This document shows positions 1 to 8,128 of a stretch of DNA of 56,821 bases, one piece after another. Each line of letters begins with the position of its first letter. Positions within the stretch are counted from its first letter, which is position 1. Below the pieces are notes generated by a model. The model ran no database searches and was not told the DNA's origin. It saw only the letters and a list, made by a program, of their open reading frames with translations. Position numbers and translations under genes: made by a program. The DNA comes from DAOVRD01 sp964521715 (GTDB taxonomy: Bacteria; Planctomycetota; Brocadiia; SM23-32): the NCBI GenBank assembly GCA_964521715.1, contig CAZFSS010000028.1:1-56821 (forward strand), given 5' to 3'.

Positions 1-178
1 GCGTCCTTCGCCGCATTCCGGCGTCGCGCAGGCTTGGCGCATCGGACCCCTAATGTGCCGGCGCCCGACGCTCCTTGGCCTGCGGCGAAATCCGCTCCGT
101 CGCGGCCGCGGGTCATTCTGTCAGAGGCTCTAGGGCCGGGGCGGAGCGCCGGCCCGTCGAGAGCGAAAGGGGAGCGCA

Positions 179-1144
179 TTGCAGTACCGAAAGCTGGGAC
201 GAACGGATCTGCAGGTGTCGGCCGTCTGCTGCGGCGCGATGGCGATGGGTTCGAGCGGCACGTTCGGCGAGCAGGACGACGAGCTGTCCGTGCGCACCGT
301 CCATGCCGCGCTTGAGGCGGGCATCAACTTCTTCGACACGGCCGAGGGATACGGCGACGGCCACTCGGAGGCGGTGCTCGGCAAGGCGCTGGAGGGCCGG
401 CGGGATGAGGTCGTCATCGCCACCAAGGTCTCGCGCGAGCATCTGGCGGAGCCCAGGCTCGTCGCGGCATGCGAGGATAGCCTTCGCCGCCTCCGGACTG
501 ATTGGATCGACGTCTACCAGGTGCACTGGCCGAGCCGCGATATCCCGTTCGACGGGACGGCGGCGGTCCTCGAACGCCTCCGCGAAGGGGGCAAGATACG
601 GTTCTGGGGCGTGTCCAACTTCGGCAGGCTCGACCTGGCGGAGGCGCTGGGGGCCGCCGGGCGCCCCGAGGTTGACCAGGTTCCCTACAGCCTGCTCTGG
701 CGCGTCATCGAGCGCGAGGTCGTGCCGATCTGCGTCGAGAACGGCGTGAGCGTCATCTGCTACAGCCCGCTGGCGCAGGGCATATTGACGGGAAAGTTCA
801 GCTCGTTGGGCGAGGTCCCGCCCGAGCGCGCCCGCGCGCGCTACTGCCGGGAAGCGGGCGAGCTGGCGTTCGAGGTGATCGCCGAGTTGCGGGCGGTCAG
901 CGAGGAGCTGGGGGAGCCCATGGCGGACGTCGCCCTCGCCTGGCTGCTGACGCGGGCAGGCGTGGCGTCGGTGATCGCCGGCATGCGCACGCCGGAGCAG
1001 GCCGGGCAGAACGCCCGGGCCGCCGACCTCAGGCTGCCCCCGCAGGCCGTGCTGCGGCTGACGCACGCCTCGGACCCGCTGATGGGCGCGCTGGGCAAGA
1101 ACCCCGACATGTGGCAGGCGGGCGACCGCTCCCGCTACCGCTGA
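179..1144 (+). CDS. Aldo/keto reductase
   Basis: A 321-residue NAD(P)H-dependent oxidoreductase of the aldo/keto reductase superfamily, expected to be a cytosolic TIM barrel. The catalytic tetrad is visible: Asp53 and Tyr58 in FFDTAEGYG, Lys83 in ATKVS and His116 in YQVHWPS. The C-terminal part (GVASVIAGMRTPEQ) matches the cofactor-binding end of the fold. The start is a TTG with AAAGGGGAG just upstream; no in-frame ATG fits the N-terminal pattern MQYRKLGRTD better. It converges with the minus-strand dppA-like gene. The substrate cannot be read from sequence; members of this branch reduce sugars, aldehydes or ketosteroids. Confidence 0.93.
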   Translation: MQYRKLGRTDLQVSAVCCGAMAMGSSGTFGEQDDELSVRTVHAALEAGINFFDTAEGYGDGHSEAVLGKALEGRRDEVVIATKVSREHLAEPRLVAACEDSLRRLRTDWIDVYQVHWPSRDIPFDGTAAVLERLREGGKIRFWGVSNFGRLDLAEALGAAGRPEVDQVPYSLLWRVIEREVVPICVENGVSVICYSPLAQGILTGKFSSLGEVPPERARARYCREAGELAFEVIAELRAVSEELGEPMADVALAWLLTRAGVASVIAGMRTPEQAGQNARAADLRLPPQAVLRLTHASDPLMGALGKNPDMWQAGDRSRYR

Positions 1145-1177
1145 GCGGCGGCCGCGGCCCGGCGCGCGGCATGGCCA

Positions 1178-1963
1178 CTACAGCCGCCAGAGGGCCTCTT
1201 CCACCGTGTCGCCCGTCACCTCGTAGGTCCGGCCGTCGATGATCTTGACGTAGGGCTTCTCGCCGTGCACGGGCAGCCGCCCCCGCGAGACGCGTTCCAG
1301 CCGGGCCGTTATCGGCGGCTCCACCACGTAGGGCTTGATCCGGCCCGCCTTGCGGATGGCCTCGGCGGCACGTTCGGCGATGAGCTTGTGCGCGGCCTCG
1401 GCCGAGAGCAGTCGGCCTCCCTCGCAGGCGAGCCCCCACTTCACGCACGCCGTCACGATGCCGGGGATGAAGTCCTCCGCCTCCGCGCACGCTTTGTCGT
1501 CGCCGCTCACCATGATGGTCGGCACTCGGTTCTCGCCCGCGACGGCGGCGTCAACGCCGATCTCGCCGGTCTTGCGGCCGTTGAGCCAGAAGTTCTGCCA
1601 CGCCAGGGAGCTCATCGTGTGCTCGAGGATGGCCTCCTGCGTGCCGGCCATGGCATGATAGCCGAGCAGCATCAGCGCGTCGCAGCCTCGGATGCCCGGC
1701 ATGCGCTTCCTGCCCATCTCGCCGATAAGGTACTGGGCCCGTGCGTCGAGCTCCTCCCAGATGACGTGCGGCCCGCCGCCGCCGTGGCTGTCGTGCACGA
1801 CGACCTCGTCCGCGCCGCCGGCAAGGCACCCCTCGACGCAGGCGTTGACGTCCCACGTCATGTACTTGCGCCCCTGCGCGTACAGGGGGTCGCCTTCGGA
1901 CACGTGCCCTTTGCGGCAGACGCCGCTTATGCCTTCCATGTCGACCATCACGAAGACCTTCAT
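1178..1963 (-). CDS. dppA: D-aminopeptidase, DppA family (peptidase M55)
   Basis: 261 residues. Zinc-dependent peptidase of family M55, which releases N-terminal D-amino acids from short peptides. The metal ligands fall at almost the same positions as in Bacillus DppA: Asp8 and Glu10 (VDMEGISG), His60 (HDSHGGG), His103 (GYHAMAGT) and Glu134. A full AAGGAGG sits 8 bases before the ATG. It lies 46 bases downstream of nagA on the same strand, so the two probably share the nagA promoter. Together they suggest salvage of peptidoglycan-derived amino sugars and D-amino-acid peptides; that role is inferred, the family call is firm. Confidence 0.9.
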   Translation of the reverse strand: MKVFVMVDMEGISGVCRKGHVSEGDPLYAQGRKYMTWDVNACVEGCLAGGADEVVVHDSHGGGGPHVIWEELDARAQYLIGEMGRKRMPGIRGCDALMLLGYHAMAGTQEAILEHTMSSLAWQNFWLNGRKTGEIGVDAAVAGENRVPTIMVSGDDKACAEAEDFIPGIVTACVKWGLACEGGRLLSAEAAHKLIAERAAEAIRKAGRIKPYVVEPPITARLERVSRGRLPVHGEKPYVKIIDGRTYEVTGDTVEEALWRL

Positions 1964-2009
1964 CCCATCTCCTCCTTGCTTGCGAGAGGGCCGGCCCGTG
2001 CCGGCGTCG

Positions 2010-3176
2010 TCAGGCGCTGTAGACGATCCGCCCGCGGACGATCGTGCTATGGACCTCGACCTCCTGGCGCTCCTCGTCCCACTTCAGGACGGCCAGCGTG
2101 GCCTCCTTGCCGGGCTCCACGGTGCCGTAACGGCCCTCGATGCCCAGCAGCCTGGCCGGGTTCAGCGTCGCCATTCGCACCGCCTCGTCGAGCGAAATGC
2201 CTGCGAATCGCACGGCGTTCGCGACCCCCGCGTGGAGTTCAAGTGCGGAACCCGCCAGGTAAGGCGTTCCCTTGAGCTGGACGCGGCCCTCCGGCGTTAC
2301 CTCGACCCTTCGGCCCTCGCCTTCGTAGTCGCCGGGCTTCAGGCCGGCGTAGCGCACGGCGTCGCTGACCAGTATCGTGCGCTCGAGGCCCTTGCAGCGG
2401 ATCATGCATTTGACGACGGAGGGCGGCAGGTGGTGGCCGTCCGGTATGATGGAGGCCCACAGCTCGTCGGCGGCCAGTTGCTCCCAGATGTAGTTCGGAT
2501 GGCGAGGCAGCATCGCGTGGGCCCCGTTGCCCAGGTGCGTGGAGAGCCGCGCGCCCGCCTTCACGGCGTCGCGGATCTGGTCGCGGTCGGCGCCCGTGTG
2601 GCCCAGGGCGGCGACGACGCCCTCGTCGGCCAGCTTCTCGATGAACTCGATGGCGCCGTCCCGCTCGGGCGCCAGCGTCACGATGCCGACGCGGCCGCCG
2701 GCTGCGTCCTGGAAGCGGCGGAACTCGTCCCAGTCCGGGTCGCGCGTGTGCTCGCGCGGGTGCGCGCCGCGCGGCCCGTCCTCGTCCGAGATGTAGGGCC
2801 CTTCCAGGTGTATGCACACGGCGGAATCCGCGATCCCCTCGTCCTCCTCGCACGCCTCGGCGATCGTGCGCATGCAGGCCGATATCACCTCGGACGACTG
2901 CGTGCCGATCGTGGGGCAGTAGAGCCCGACGCCGGCCGCGTGCAGGGCTTCGGTGACCGCCGCCACGTCGTCGGTCGTGGTGTCCTCGCCGCCCAGGTCG
3001 CGGCCGGCGGACCCGTTGATCTGGATGTCCAGCAGCGCGGGGCAGACGACGCAGTCCGGGCCGCCCACGGCTTCGGGCGGAGCCTCCCTAACGTGCTGGA
3101 CGTCTTGTATCAGGCCGTTGCGGATCCCGACGACGACGGCCGCTTTGGCACCGGGCATCCTGCCGACAACGTGCAT
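2010..3176 (-). CDS. nagA: N-acetylglucosamine-6-phosphate deacetylase
   Basis: 388 residues, the usual NagA length. It removes acetate from GlcNAc-6-phosphate to give glucosamine-6-phosphate in amino-sugar catabolism and cell-wall recycling. Amidohydrolase motifs in order: DIQINGS (the Q/N metal-site variant typical of NagA), HLEGPY (metal Glu), GHTGAD and HLGNGAH (metal histidines), DGHHLPP, and VSDA (catalytic Asp). The reading frame is open further upstream, but the ATG at 3176 is chosen because AGGAAAGG precedes it and the NagA homology begins there. A TTGACA-N17-TAACCT promoter lies at 3208-3236. The first gene of a likely nagA-dppA operon. Confidence 0.93.
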   Translation of the reverse strand: MHVVGRMPGAKAAVVVGIRNGLIQDVQHVREAPPEAVGGPDCVVCPALLDIQINGSAGRDLGGEDTTTDDVAAVTEALHAAGVGLYCPTIGTQSSEVISACMRTIAEACEEDEGIADSAVCIHLEGPYISDEDGPRGAHPREHTRDPDWDEFRRFQDAAGGRVGIVTLAPERDGAIEFIEKLADEGVVAALGHTGADRDQIRDAVKAGARLSTHLGNGAHAMLPRHPNYIWEQLAADELWASIIPDGHHLPPSVVKCMIRCKGLERTILVSDAVRYAGLKPGDYEGEGRRVEVTPEGRVQLKGTPYLAGSALELHAGVANAVRFAGISLDEAVRMATLNPARLLGIEGRYGTVEPGKEATLAVLKWDEERQEVEVHSTIVRGRIVYSA

Positions 3177-3207
3177 GGCGTTCCCTTTCCTGGCTGCTGG
3201 CGGATCA

Positions 3208-3236
3208 AGGTTAGGCGACGCAGGTCGCGTTGTCAA
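3208..3236 (-). promoter_or_regulatory. Promoter of nagA-dppA
   Basis: Read on the minus strand: -35 TTGACA (3236-3231), 17-base spacer, -10 TAACCT (3213-3208), about 32 bases before the chosen nagA ATG. This supports the shorter nagA start. Confidence 0.6.
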
Positions 3237-3308
3237 ACGCTGCGCGCGCCCTGACTCGTCCCCAGTTTCATGGGATCTCCAGAGCACAGCAGAGGCGCGC
3301 CCGCCGCC

Positions 3309-3337
3309 TTGACAGCCTCGGGGACCGGGGTTAGAAT
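3309..3337 (+). promoter_or_regulatory. Promoter of tRNA-Val
   Basis: -35 TTGACA (3309-3314), 17-base spacer, -10 TAGAAT (3332-3337). It ends 10 bases before the mature tRNA 5' end, so the transcript would begin almost at the tRNA. Confidence 0.75.
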
Positions 3338-3347
3338 CGCCAGTCGT

Positions 3348-3424
3348 GGGCGGTTGGCTCAGATGGTTAGAGCGCCAGCTCGACACGCTGGAGGTCACTG
3401 GTTCGAATCCAGTACCGCCCACCA
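3348..3424 (+). tRNA. tRNA-Val (anticodon GAC), CCA encoded
   Basis: 77 bases with a complete cloverleaf. The acceptor GGGCGGT (3348-3354) pairs with ACCGCCC (3414-3420), followed by discriminator A and an encoded CCA (3422-3424). D stem GCTC/GAGC, anticodon stem CCAGC/GCTGG, 5-base variable loop, T stem ACTGG/CCAGT around TTCGAAT. The anticodon loop reads T-C-GAC-A-C, so the anticodon is GAC (Val), but the base before it (position 33) is C rather than the near-invariant U. No other register of the stem pairs. It has its own promoter. Confidence 0.95.
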
Positions 3425-3515
3425 CATCTGGTTTTGCTCGGGGTGCCTTTCCGCTTTCCCTTCGCCCGTGCCGGGCATCTGCGACGTGCCGCGTCATCCC
3501 TGCTCACGGGCCCGC

Positions 3516-6500
3516 TCAGACGAGGAACGCGGCCATGAAGGCGAAGAGGGCGGCGAACAGGCCGGCCATGGCAAACTTCGTGGCCGCAATGTGACGGCGG
3601 AAGAATGAAGTGAGGCGCTCGGACGTGAGCCCGAAGAGCACGGCGATGAAGATCGCGACCAGAGGCAGGATGAAGCACAGGTTGTAGACCAGGAGCCAGC
3701 CGACCGGCCCCCACACAAACTGCGGCAAGTGGTGCAGGCCGAAGACGATGACGGGCAGGTAGACCTGCCCTGTGCAGGGGAACTCGAAGAGCGCCACAAC
3801 CGCGCCCAGCACGGCAGTGGCGAGCACCGTGAGGCCCAGCCGCGCGCGCTTCGATATCGTCAGCCGTATCTTGCTCCGCAGGGATTCCGGCAGGCTCAGG
3901 GTCAGGTCGGCCGTCTGGCCCCTTAGGCAGCGCACGGCGTCCCGCAGGCTCAGCAGGGCCGCCGCGAGCACCAGGACCGCCGTCGTGCCGTACAGGATCT
4001 TCCTGAAAGCAGTCGACCACGCTTCCGCGACGCTCAGCAGCCCGGCCAGTCCCATGCCGATCGCGAAGTAAGTGACGAAGACCGCCGCCGTGAAGATGAT
4101 GCCCACCGCCGCGATCTCGCGCCTTCGCCGTCCCATGTAGGCGAGGTAGGAAAGGAAGAAGATGATGACGGTAAAGGCGCAGGGATTCACGCCATCCAGC
4201 AGTCCGGCCGAAATGACGACGAGAAGGCCCAGGTCCTCATAGGCGCGGGCCAGTCGTGCCTGCGCCTGTCTCTCGCGTCCGCCGAACAGGACAAGTGGCG
4301 ACGGCCAGCCCCGCGCGTCGCGCGCCAGCTCGTCGAGTGAACCGTCGGTGATGTCCGAGCCGACCAGGCCCCCCTTCGCAGAGAAGACGGACGGCGCCAC
4401 GAGCCTCTGCTGCTTCGGGACGGACAGGGCCTCGCAGATGGCCTCGTTCAGCAACGTCGCTTGCTCCGAGGCGTCCAGGTCCAGCGAGACCACATCGAGG
4501 TTGGGGAAGGACGAGCGCAGCTTGTCGAGCGCGTCGCTTGCATCGTCGCACTCGGGGCAGCCGGGGCGGTCGAAGTACACGAGGTGCACGGGCAGGTCAG
4601 CCCGCTGCGGCGGCCCGGTCTCGGCGGGCGGCCGCCTGGCGGCCAGTTCATATGAGTCGCGCAGCATTCCGCGCTCGGCGTCTGTCACTTCGAGCCCTGC
4701 CTGTCGGTATCCCGAAGCGACGCGCAGGAGCAGTGCGACGCGGGTGGACGGCACGGCCACCTCCGTGCTTGCCTGCAGGGCGCCGCGCAGAAGCTTCTCC
4801 CTGTTCTGGTCGCCGATGTCGCCGCCGATCTCCGCCATGTGTACGAAGTTCTCCGCGCGGATCCGCGGCAGTTCGAGCGGCTCCGCCGCGGCGAAGGCGA
4901 GCTCCACGAAGTCCGGCCCGGAGAGGTGCGCGAAAAGCTCCTCGATCACTTCGGCGCGGCAGCCTGCGCAGCCTACCTCCAATGCGGATTTCATGGCCTT
5001 TGCCGCGGCGTCCTGCGCTTCAGCGCGCAGGTCGAGGCGGTAGAACGTAACGGCCGCCTCGCAAAACAGTTCGCTCCGCAATGCCGCCGTCGGCTCGCGT
5101 TCCAGGTCCGCAACCAGGTCACGAAGGGCGCGGGCCGCATCTTCAGAGCGGCCTGCTGCGGCTTGTTTTGCGGCCAGGCGCGCCCGCAGCCTGAGCCGAT
5201 CCGCGCCGCTGCGCAGGAGGTCCAGCACGTTGGAGGCGGGCGCGGCGGACTCGACCGAATCCGCGTCGTCAAGGCATCGGCGAGCGACCGACATCAGCCC
5301 GTCGTCCCGGCTTACCGCGTTGCCGATCCCGCCCGCGCGCGCGATGGCTTCCTCGTAGTGGCCTTCGGCGGCCAGCGAGTCGGCGTAGCGGGCCAGGACG
5401 GCGTCGCGCAGCTCGTCGGGCTGGAGCCCCTCCATGTCGCTCCGGCTTGCCCGGCTGCCCCAGACGCGGTAGTAGGCCTCCGCGATCGCCTGGATCCTGC
5501 CCTTGCCGGCGAATGCGATGTACCTCGTTTCGGCCACGTCAAGGATGCGGAGGGCCTCCTGGTAGCGTCCCTCCGTGGAGTGTTGCGCCGAGAGCTGGGT
5601 CGCCACCTGGCTGCGGCGCATGCGGTCCGGGATGTCGCGGATGAGGCGGCAGGCCGCGTCCAGGTCGGCTGCCCCCATGCAACTCGTGGCGACGTCGGAC
5701 ATCGCCCTGCTGGCGTGCTCGGGGTCTGAGACGTCCCGGGCAGCGGCCTCCCCGGCCGCCAGGGCGCTGATGGCACGGCCCCGTTGCCCCATGTCGGTCC
5801 ACGCGTCTGCGACGACAGCCAGCATCCGCGCGCGGCCGTAGGAGTCTCCGATGGCTTCCGCGTGCTGCTCGGCCAGCCCGATGGCGCGTGCTGCGGGCTC
5901 CTCATCGCCGCGCTGCTTCGCTGAACTCGCGACCTCGACCAGCGCGGAGACGCGCACGGCCGGCTCGGCGATCTTGCAGGCCGTCTCGACGGCCCGCTCC
6001 GCCCGCCCGATCTGGATGCAGGCGAGGGCAAGCTCCTCCAGCAGCACGTCCCGCTGAAGCCCCATCGTCACCGTGTCGGAGATGCTGACGGCCTGCTCGA
6101 ACGCGGCTTCGGCCTGATCGGCCTCGCCCGCATCGTGGTAGGCTCGGGCCAGCCCGAGCCAAGCCCGCGCGGCTGAGTCAGGTTGCTTGACGTCGGCCAG
6201 CCTCTGGCGGGCGCTCTGGAGCGTTTGAAGCGCTTCGGAACGCCGCCCGGCGCGCATCTCAGCGGCCGCGATCGCGAGCAACATGCGTTCGGCGCGGGCG
6301 GGGTCGGCCATCCTGTCGGCGATTGCCTTGGCATCGTCGTGCAATCCGCTCCGCACGCACGCCGTTGATGCCTGAGCGAGCAGATCGTCCGGATCCGGCG
6401 ACTCGAGCGCGCTCGCGACCGCTTCGTCTATGGCCTGGCGAGCGCGCTCCGTCAATCCCGCGCGTGCCATCGCATCCGCCACGGCGAGGAGGCCCTTCGC

Positions 6501-6665
6501 ACGGTCGTAGGGGTAAGTGGTAGCGCGGGCCGTCTCGAAGGCGGCCTCCAGGATGGGGGCGTCAGGCGCACCGGCCTCTGCCGCCGCGGCGGGCGGATCC
6601 GTCGTCAGCAGCACGGCCGCAATCGCAAGCACGGCCAGGGCACGGGGGAGGGGTCGCGGTCGCAT
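3516..6665 (-). CDS. TPR / thioredoxin-like / CcdA-DsbD membrane fusion protein
   Basis: About 1,049 residues. An N-terminal signal peptide (hydrophobic stretch after MRPRPLPRA, then AAAAEA) leads into roughly 650 residues of tetratricopeptide-like helical repeats. A thioredoxin-like segment follows with a CPEC redox pair near residue 703 (YFDRPGCPEC), then six membrane segments of the CcdA/DsbD type. Those carry NPCAF near residue 825 and FPCTGQ near 963, giving one cysteine in each half of the transporter. Known CcdA/DsbD proteins pass electrons from cytoplasmic thioredoxin to outside thiols; here the acceptor would be in the same chain as a periplasmic TPR platform. The start at 6665 has AGGA four bases away; an ATG at 6677 is possible. 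It follows psd closely. Confidence 0.85.
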   Translation of the reverse strand: MRPRPLPRALAVLAIAAVLLTTDPPAAAAEAGAPDAPILEAAFETARATTYPYDRAKGLLAVADAMARAGLTERARQAIDEAVASALESPDPDDLLAQASTACVRSGLHDDAKAIADRMADPARAERMLLAIAAAEMRAGRRSEALQTLQSARQRLADVKQPDSAARAWLGLARAYHDAGEADQAEAAFEQAVSISDTVTMGLQRDVLLEELALACIQIGRAERAVETACKIAEPAVRVSALVEVASSAKQRGDEEPAARAIGLAEQHAEAIGDSYGRARMLAVVADAWTDMGQRGRAISALAAGEAAARDVSDPEHASRAMSDVATSCMGAADLDAACRLIRDIPDRMRRSQVATQLSAQHSTEGRYQEALRILDVAETRYIAFAGKGRIQAIAEAYYRVWGSRASRSDMEGLQPDELRDAVLARYADSLAAEGHYEEAIARAGGIGNAVSRDDGLMSVARRCLDDADSVESAAPASNVLDLLRSGADRLRLRARLAAKQAAAGRSEDAARALRDLVADLEREPTAALRSELFCEAAVTFYRLDLRAEAQDAAAKAMKSALEVGCAGCRAEVIEELFAHLSGPDFVELAFAAAEPLELPRIRAENFVHMAEIGGDIGDQNREKLLRGALQASTEVAVPSTRVALLLRVASGYRQAGLEVTDAERGMLRDSYELAARRPPAETGPPQRADLPVHLVYFDRPGCPECDDASDALDKLRSSFPNLDVVSLDLDASEQATLLNEAICEALSVPKQQRLVAPSVFSAKGGLVGSDITDGSLDELARDARGWPSPLVLFGGRERQAQARLARAYEDLGLLVVISAGLLDGVNPCAFTVIIFFLSYLAYMGRRRREIAAVGIIFTAAVFVTYFAIGMGLAGLLSVAEAWSTAFRKILYGTTAVLVLAAALLSLRDAVRCLRGQTADLTLSLPESLRSKIRLTISKRARLGLTVLATAVLGAVVALFEFPCTGQVYLPVIVFGLHHLPQFVWGPVGWLLVYNLCFILPLVAIFIAVLFGLTSERLTSFFRRHIAATKFAMAGLFAALFAFMAAFLV

Positions 6666-6699
6666 CTTGTCCTGCATGCTCGACGGCACCCGTGGGTGG

Positions 6700-7374
6700 T
6701 TAGGGGGCGGGCTCGCCCGGCTGAGGCGAACGGCTCGCCAGCACGCTCCGGCCCGCTCGCACTCGATCGCCAGGGCGCACCGCCACGCTATATTGGTCGG
6801 CGCAGGGAAGGTAGAGTTCAACGCGGCTGCCCAGCTTCACCATGCCGAACCTCTGGCCCTTCGTCAGGGCGTCCCCCACGCTTGCCGCACACACTATGCG
6901 CCTGGCAACCCGGCCGGCGATCTGGCTGACCAGGATCCTGCGGCCGTCTTGCAGCTCCAGCCCCAGGAAGGAGCGCTCGTTCTCTGCGGCGGCCGCTCCG
7001 TTGCGCGCGTCGTGGAACCTGCCCGGGCGGTGGCTGACCCAGCGGACCCAGGCGTCCGCCGGCGAGCGGTTGACGTGCACGTCCAGGATGGACATGAAGA
7101 TGCCGATCCGTACGGAGCGGCCTTCGACGAAGGGCGCCTGCTCAACTTCCGCGACGTCCCGCACCTTGCCGTCCGCCGGGCTCACCAGGTCCTCCGGGGC
7201 GCAGCCCGCCTTCCGTTCGGGGTCGCGGAAGAACGCCAGAACGGCCAACCACAGGGCCGCGAGGACGACCGCCGCCGGCCACCACAACAGCAGGCCCGCA
7301 GCCGTGGCCGCAGCGAAGAGAACGCTGAGCCCCTTCACCTCGCGCCAACCGTATCTGGCCAGTGGAACGCGCAA
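6700..7374 (-). CDS. psd: Phosphatidylserine decarboxylase, short form
   Basis: 224 residues with the chosen start. Membrane enzyme that makes phosphatidylethanolamine from phosphatidylserine, using a pyruvoyl group formed by self-cleavage. Motifs: two hydrophobic segments, then FFRDPER, SPADGKV, FMSILDVHVNRSP, QIAGRVARRI and, near the end, KLGSRVELYLP, whose Gly-Ser is the expected cleavage site. The frame stays open to a GTG at 7437, but a TTGACA-N18-AATACT promoter overlaps that codon. The TTG at 7374 has GAGAGG six bases before it and begins RVPLARYGW, which matches the start of other short Psd proteins. The next gene on this strand begins about 34 bases on. Confidence 0.9.
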   Translation of the reverse strand: MRVPLARYGWREVKGLSVLFAAATAAGLLLWWPAAVVLAALWLAVLAFFRDPERKAGCAPEDLVSPADGKVRDVAEVEQAPFVEGRSVRIGIFMSILDVHVNRSPADAWVRWVSHRPGRFHDARNGAAAAENERSFLGLELQDGRRILVSQIAGRVARRIVCAASVGDALTKGQRFGMVKLGSRVELYLPCADQYSVAVRPGDRVRAGRSVLASRSPQPGEPAP

Positions 7375-7427
7375 AGCAGGCCTCTCGCAGGGGATTCGCA
7401 GAGAAGCGCTTACGGCCACACGCTTGG

Positions 7428-7457
7428 AGTATTCCACACCCCGGGCGGAGATGTCAA
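7428..7457 (-). promoter_or_regulatory. Promoter of psd (divergent pair, minus arm)
   Basis: Minus strand: -35 TTGACA (7457-7452), 18-base spacer, -10 AATACT (7433-7428). Transcription would begin near 7421, inside the longest open frame, which excludes the GTG at 7437 as start codon for this transcript. Confidence 0.6.
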
Positions 7458-7473
7458 GCCGGCTGGCGGCGTA

Positions 7474-7503
7474 TTGACATCGCGCGAAGCTTCCTGTTAT
7501 CAG
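7474..7503 (+). promoter_or_regulatory. Promoter of the ftsB-like/proA/lpxI run (divergent pair, plus arm)
   Basis: -35 TTGACA (7474-7479) with a -10 of TTATCA (17-base spacer) or TATCAG (18-base spacer) around 7497-7503. It lies only 17 bases from the -35 of the opposite psd promoter, so the two could compete or be controlled together. Confidence 0.5.
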
Positions 7504-7554
7504 TATAGGTGCGTTGCGGCGGCGTCACGGACGATCTTTGCTTCGGGGACGATC

Positions 7555-8019
7555 TTGACTCGCCTCTTCTCGGTCAGGTCTTTCTGGCTGCCTGTGTTTC
7601 TCGTCACGTTGGTGGTCGCCGCGTTCGGCGCAGTCCTTGGGCGCCACGGCCGCCAGCTTCGGGCGATGCTCGTGCGGCAGGAGGCCCTGAAGCAGGAGCT
7701 GGTCGGACTCAGGAGGGAGAACGCCAAGCTGCGGGCGGAGCGCGACGCACTGCTCAGCTCGCCGGAGGCCGCCGAACGGGTCGCGCGGGAGGATTACGGC
7801 TTCAGCAGCCCCGGCGAGAAGGTAAGCGACTTCCAGCCCGCCCCGCAGACCGGCACGCGGCCCTCCGCGGAGCTCCAGTTGCACGCCTCGGCCTGGCAGA
7901 AGGCGCTCATGTGGCCCGGGCTGCCCCGGGTGCTGCCTGCCGCGGCCTTCCTCGTGACCGCCGTCGTCTTCGGGCTGCTGAATGCGGCCTCGGCTGCGCG
8001 CGCTCGCCGGGCGGACTGA
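7555..8019 (+). CDS. Septum formation initiator (FtsB/DivIC)-like protein
   Basis: 154 residues. Short basic N-terminus, a membrane helix (about residues 11-27), then a heptad-rich coiled coil (roughly 33-72). The conserved divisome signature follows: EAAERVAREDYGFSSPGEKV. This is the layout of FtsB/DivIC, which link FtsQ and FtsL in the septal complex. Unlike short FtsB proteins it ends with a second hydrophobic helix (about 126-147). No ATG is available; the TTG at 7555 has GGGGA five bases upstream and sits about 45 bases after a promoter. It is the first gene of a run that continues into proA. The family is likely; assignment to FtsB rather than DivIC or FtsL is open. Confidence 0.75.
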   Translation: MTRLFSVRSFWLPVFLVTLVVAAFGAVLGRHGRQLRAMLVRQEALKQELVGLRRENAKLRAERDALLSSPEAAERVAREDYGFSSPGEKVSDFQPAPQTGTRPSAELQLHASAWQKALMWPGLPRVLPAAAFLVTAVVFGLLNAASAARARRAD

Positions 8020-8128
8020 CCGGTGGCCGCGCAGCGCCGGGGCGGATGGGCCGGCCGCCGCGTTTCTGCCCTGCCCTCCGGAGGGGGCCGCGGCCCTTGA
8101 TCGGCTGACTGAGCCGGGGATCACAGCA

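Noticed and set aside
8020..8128. GC-rich palindromes between the ftsB-like gene and proA as a terminator
   Set aside because: CCCTCCGGAGGG and neighbours have no T tract and lie in an apparently continuous run of genes.
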